From: Sipunculus nudus
Taxonomy: Eukaryota; Annelida; Sipuncula; Golfingiida; Sipunculidae
DNA: 64,000 nucleotides
Direction: 5' to 3'
Assembly (NCBI GenBank): GCA_026874595.1
Contig: CM049309.1
Location: 26,663,033-26,727,032 of the forward strand
Both the position numbers and the translations under genes were made by a program. The first letter of the stretch is position 1, and each line of letters opens with the position of its first letter. A model generated the notes under the pieces. It was not told where the DNA came from, made no database searches, and saw only the letters and a program-made list of their open reading frames with translations. Positions 59,746 to 64,000 of this stretch are shown here, in pieces.

Positions 59746-60338
59746 GTTTTGGGATGGCCCATAGGGGGGAGACAGAGAACAGTTTTGCACTGCAGAAACA
59801 AAGCAATTCTAGTTTCAAATTTTTTACACATTTTAACATCTTTTTTTGAGAACTTCAAATGAAGCAGTTGTCCATTAACAGGACACAAATCATGAGTGTT
59901 GGACCTAGAATCTTCTAACTTGATATCCTTGGAGTTCAATAAAAAATCTTTGGAAACTTGAAACTAGGTCATGGTTAACTATATTTTGCAAATTAGGGGA
60001 GAAAACATGATTTTTAAGCACCAAATGAGTCAGAGTTTTATCCATTTGACCTAAAATCCTCATACATGACTTTCAGGGAGGTCCCTAAAAATCTCCTTGA
60101 AACCCTGAAATGTCACTCTGACCCATTTTCTGCAAGCTGTGTAAAAGAACTTGATTTTTACACTTAATTAGTCTGGTAGGCACAAATGGTAGCAGCTGCA
60201 TGTAGAATAAGGTCACTGTAACCTATATCTAAGGGCTGTTTGGCAGTGATTTTGAACACTCTGGGAGTCTTTTGCCCAGTTTTCAAGGCTCGATGAATTC
60301 AGCTGAGCGTCATGGCCCATGGGCCACTTGTTACAAAT
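59746..60338 (-). mobile_element. Family-A-like element, reversed, 5' part
   Basis: Read on the minus strand it begins AACAAGTGGCCCATGGGCCA then TGACGCTCAGCTGAATTC (palindrome TGGCCCATGGGCCA), the only clear family-A-type start in this window on the minus strand. The rest is AGTTTCAAG and CTGACTC-like intron sequence without a tail. Confidence 0.55.
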
Positions 60339-60356
60339 TTATAAAACTTTTAAATA

Positions 60357-61223
60357 ACAAGGCCTACAGGCCTAATGCGAACCTGTGCATATGGATATAC
60401 ACCAGGTATAATGCTTCAATGCTGAACCACTACTTTTCATATATATGAACAATGCAAGTACTTAACATTTTGAACAAGAAACAATACACAAACATCACTG
60501 CTGAAATTCTGGCATGGGTGCAAACAACACAAAAGTTATTGTAGGTGGCACCACCAGTCTTGTATACGACAAAGCTATTTGACATGTATAAATATGCCCA
60601 ATTTCAGGCTGATATATCAAATTCTTCCGTAGAATTAAGCAGGCACATACACTTTGCAAAAGTCATTGTAGATGGCAACACCTGTCTTGTGAATGAGAAA
60701 GCCATTAAAGACACATAAACAGGCAGAATATCAGCCAATACATCAAACTTACCTTGAGTCTGATGCACTGGGCTGACCAGGCTTAGGTGAGAAAGGCTGT
60801 TGCCCCGAGTGTACTATGACAAATTACTGGCTCAGGCTACTGCACTGAGTGAACTCTTGACCTGCACCTGGCTAGACTGAGTGAACTTTTGACCTGTACC
60901 TGGCTGCACTGAATGAACATGAGGTGATCACATGATACTCATGAGGTGATCACATGCTACCCATGAAATGATCACATGCTGCCCATGAGGTGATCACATG
61001 CCTTGTGCTTGGCTGCACTGACTGAACTCTTGACCTAAATCTGGCTGCACTGAATGAACTCTTGATCTGTTGCCAAATCTGAAACAGTTGGCAGTTTCTC
61101 AACCTATTCAAGAAACATACACAATCTTGGCCTGTTATGTAACTCTGCTAAAATTTATCCAACACAAACCATTTGAACAAATTTGAGAAGGCTCACCTCT
61201 GGGATCATTTCTGTAAAATATTG
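60357..61223 (+). mobile_element. Family-B element, truncated by the next copy
   Basis: Starts AACAAGGCCTACAGGCCTAA then GCGAACCTGTGC, parallels 51692 onward (CACCAGGTATAATGCTTCAA; CACCACCAGTCTTGTATAC; ACTGAGTGAACTCTTGACCT units), then changes to the family-B 3'-half phrase CTAAAATTTATCC-AACACAAACCATTTGAAC and stops at 61223 in ATATTGAACAAGG where another family-B copy starts. Confidence 0.65.
60918..61005. repeat. 22-bp tandem repeat, four copies
   Basis: The unit is CATGAGGTGATCACATGCTA plus two bases; four copies in a row, each with a GTGATCAC-type palindrome (one copy has AATGATCAC). It lies among 32-bp ACTGAATGAACTCTTGACCT units inside a family-B copy. The equivalent place in the copy at 51692 (about 52380) has no such expansion. 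Confidence 0.92.
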
Positions 61224-63191
61224 AACAAGGCCTACAGGCCTAATGTGAACCTGTGCAAAGTTAAGGAGTATGAATGGAGGTTAATTTTTTAAAATTTAAT
61301 ATTGATCCTGCATATCTACTTTAGTCTTTTTGATTTCAGCAAAATGGACGTTTCTGACCTGCAAGTTTCGGACTAGGACATTTTAAAACCAGAATATTGG
61401 TAGGCGACAAGCCACTATGTGTATCCACAGAAATCAGAGTGGGACGGGTGAAGTGAGGCATGGATTAAATGGCATGGGGAATAGAGCGTGGTGTGTTGCA
61501 TATTAGCATGGATGTCTGCAGCTTAAACGTGAATGTAGGTGGTGCCATCTGTCATAAAATCGAGAAAGCTGTCAAGGATGTAAAATACCTGCAAAATTTC
61601 AGGTGGATAAGTCAAACCACTGCTGAGATATGAGTGATTTTAACCTAAGGCAGATGAACAGATGGATGGTGTGCATAAATGGTTGCAGGTGGCACCACCA
61701 GTTTTCCCTATGATGAAGAGCTATAAGAGATCTATACACATGCAAAATTTTGGCCTAATCGGTCAAACCGTTCCTGAGATATGAGCTTGGATGTCTGCAG
61801 AGTAAATGTGAATGTAGGTGGAACCACCTGTCATTAAATCGAGAAACCTGTCCATGATGTATAAACCTGCAAAATTTCAGGTGGATAAGTCAAAACCACT
61901 GCTGAGATATGAGTGATTTTAACCTAAGGAAGATGAACAGATGGACGCTGTGCATAAGTGGTTGCAGATGGCGCCACCAGTTTTGCCTATGATGAAGAGC
62001 TATGTGAGATCTATACACATGCAAACTTTTTGCCCAATCAGTCATATGGTTCCTGATATAAGAGCTTGGATGTCTGCAGAGTAAACGTGAATGTAGGTGG
62101 TGCCACCTGTCATAAATCGAGAAAGCTGTCCAGGATGTATAAACCTGCAAAATTTCAGGGGGATAAGTCAAACCACTGCTGAGATATGAGTGATTTTAAC
62201 CTAAGGCAGATGAACAGATGGATGCTGTGCATAAATGGTTGCAGGTGGCACCACCAGTTTTCCCTATGATGAAGAGTTATGTGAGATCTATACACATGCA
62301 AAATTTTGGCCTAATCGGTCAAACGGTTCCCGAGATATGAGCTTGGATGTCTACAGAGTAAATGTGAATGTAGGTGGCGCCACCTGTCATAAAATCGAGA
62401 AAGCTGTCCAGGATGTATAAACCTGCAAAATTTCAAGTGGATAAGTCAAACCACTGCTGAGATATGAGTAATATTATCCCAAGGTAGATGAACAGATGGA
62501 TGCTGTGCAAAAATGGTTGCAGGTGGCGCCACCATTTTTAGTGTAAGTTATAAAGCTATCAAAGGGCTACATTTGTGCAAAATTTTTAGCCTGATCGGTC
62601 AAACGGTTCCCGAGATATGTGGGTTTATGTGTGGAAACAGACGCACAAATGGACACTGGGCAGCAAGGAAAGGTCAGAGGTCAACCAAAAATGAAGGCGC
62701 AGCAGTTCACATGTGACCTGATGATAAACCCAATTCGCTTAAAATGCAAACAAAGTTTTTTCAAACAGTTGAAAGATATAGTTCCAATAATCTGGGAATT
62801 CTGCATCTAAACATTGTGTCCAGACGTCTAGACGCTTTATCTCAGATGACTAAGTTCAACTTTTTGTAACTCGGCCAAAAATCACGGAACTTAAACCATT
62901 CAAATAAACTTGAGAAAGATTGTTCCAGGAATCATTTCTGTGAAATATTGGCCAATTTGGCTGCACAGTTTCAGAGAAGAAGATTTTTAAAGTTTTTTAG
63001 CTTTTTCCCTATAAAATCTAAGAAAATGCAGTTAGCCAAAAAATAAGCAAAATCTGATACAGTTTTTCAGATAACTAATTTTTTGCATAAAATTTCGTTA
63101 TGCTAACGCTTGCCGTTTTCAAGATAGTATGGGTTAACGTACAGACGACGGACGACGCCACACCATCGCATAAGCTCACAGGTTCGCTAAA
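61224..63191 (+). mobile_element. Family-B element (complete, 1.97 kb)
   Basis: Starts AACAAGGCCTACAGGCCTAA then GTGAACCTGTGC and ends CATCGCATAAGCTCACAGGT then TCGCTAAAA. It has about four tandem units of 280 bp (61500-62600) with GGTGGCGCCACC at 62373 and 62522. Frame coincidences give short open frames in each unit. A family-A element begins at its last A residues. Confidence 0.75.
61500..62600 (+). repeat. About 280-bp tandem array in family B
   Basis: Landmark GGATGTCTGCAG recurs at about 61510, 61789, 62068 and 62347 (in the last as GGATGTCTACAG), spacing about 279 bp. Units resemble those at 49600-50700 and 28910-29500. Confidence 0.87.
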
Positions 63192-64000
63192 AACAAGGGA
63201 CCCATGGGTCACGGCGCTCAGCTTAAGTTTGAAAAATTTTTGCAAATGCAAATTATGCAAAATATTCTATTGTAATGTTTTTCATTTATATAAGCGTATG
63301 AGAAGCTAAGAGGAAAGGGGCCCTCCTACTTGGTTATAGTAAAGTTCTAAATATATGATTGCAAACTAATACTCTGACAAAACTGTCATGAAGAAAAACA
63401 GTAACAGTTTTTAGATACTGTGATGCATATGAAAAATTTACAGACGGACAGGCAAGTGGACAGAATGGACTAATACTTTTATTTCACTTTCAAGAGAATA
63501 ATGCATTTAAGTTTATATATAAGCCTATTTTTTTAGCATATCCACTTTTTCCATTAATAGTTATATCTGATTCATTTTTTTTATTTACAAGTTTTATAAA
63601 TTTGTAATAAAAAAACTAAAAATATAAGTTAAAATATTAGAATTCTAAGTTGCAATCATGATATATCCAGAGTGTAGCTCATATTGAGCCATATTATGCA
63701 TACACATATATTTAATTATTTTTAAATCAAAATGTTTAAACTGAATTTAAAAGAAAATAATGCCAAAACATGGCATCTACAAGATTATTCCTGGAATCAC
63801 TATTAAAAAGTTTTGCACATTGGAGTTTTCAGTACATGCTTAATTTTATTCACTGAATTGAAATAAAAGATTCAGTAAATTTGATAAAATAAAAACATCT
63901 TTTCAAATAAAGTATATACCCTGTTGGTTGAATGAGGGACAAACAATATCACTGTGCTAATTACTATCTCAGCTATGATTTATTACTGGAATTAATAGTC
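63192..64000 (+). mobile_element. Family-A element, 5' part, runs off the window
   Basis: AACAAGGGACCCATGGGTCA then CGGCGCTCAGCTTAAGTTTG, the best-preserved start of the 19148/41930 subfamily. Follows family B with no spacer. Its tail would lie beyond 64000. Confidence 0.72.

Noticed and set aside
57158-64000. Searched for the zinc-finger ArfGAP exons upstream of the SMAP linker.
   Set aside because: No CxxC-x16-CxxC pattern was seen on the minus strand; the region is repeats after 58508.

Overview
This window is eukaryotic and intron-rich. It most resembles a lophotrochozoan genome, probably a marine mollusc. I infer this from the repeat style (interspersed elements with internal minisatellites of TGACCTTTGACCT-type sequence and ACGG microsatellites next to conserved tails), from very long repeat-filled introns, and from a recognisable animal gene; the species is not determined. 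No bacterial operons, CRISPR array or intact tRNA were seen.

The only host gene I can support is a minus-strand SMAP1/SMAP2-type (stromal membrane-associated protein) ArfGAP gene. Four exons are visible: 58414-58485 (probable), 57049-57157, 34771-35019 and 22286-22410. The splice phases agree at every junction. Together they encode about 185 residues of the region after the ArfGAP domain: a basic linker, an LLGLD clathrin box split by an intron, a DPF motif, a KES(I)LALYG block and a Met/Gly/Pro/Gln-rich segment. The zinc-finger ArfGAP exons should lie beyond 64000 and the last exons below position 1. The two large introns are about 22.0 kb and 12.4 kb.

Almost everything else is mobile-element sequence inside or beside these introns. 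Four families are named here by their ends. Family A starts AACAAGGGACC, has a GACCCATGGGTC palindrome, and ends in a hairpin plus CTAAAAA. Family B starts AACAAGGCCTACAGGCCT and ends CACAGGTTCGCTAAAAA. Family C starts CTAGACATTTCTTGGCACC and ends in a hairpin finishing GGGGATAC. Family E ends with a TAGCCC/GGGCTA hairpin. All four share one plan: a short 5' hairpin, then an arm that is the inverted repeat of the 3' end. In A, C and E the 3' arm is itself part of a terminal hairpin. Together with an empty-site comparison for C, this points to non-autonomous Helitron2/Helentron-like elements. Families B and C carry tandem repeats of about 280-288 bp.

Other content: two elements with TA target sites and CCGTATT ends (12402-16966, 53041-54077, the latter holding a 5S rRNA-like fragment), a hAT-like element (36059-40320), a Tigger/pogo-like end (2118-2330), a broken DIRS-like reverse transcriptase (3596-4225), a 42-bp satellite (about 17864-18935), several GA, AT and ACGG microsatellites, and a 120-bp inverted pair at 27957 and 34311.

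Layout: 1-12 kb repeats with the RT relic and C copy 1; 12-17.8 kb a three-level nest (B > TA element > A); 17.9-18.9 kb satellite; 22.3 kb SMAP exon; 22.6-34.7 kb intron with B, C, A and E; 34.8 kb SMAP exon; 35-57 kb intron with the hAT-like element, A copies and stacked B copies; 57.0-58.5 kb SMAP exons; 58.5-64 kb stacked B, C and A.
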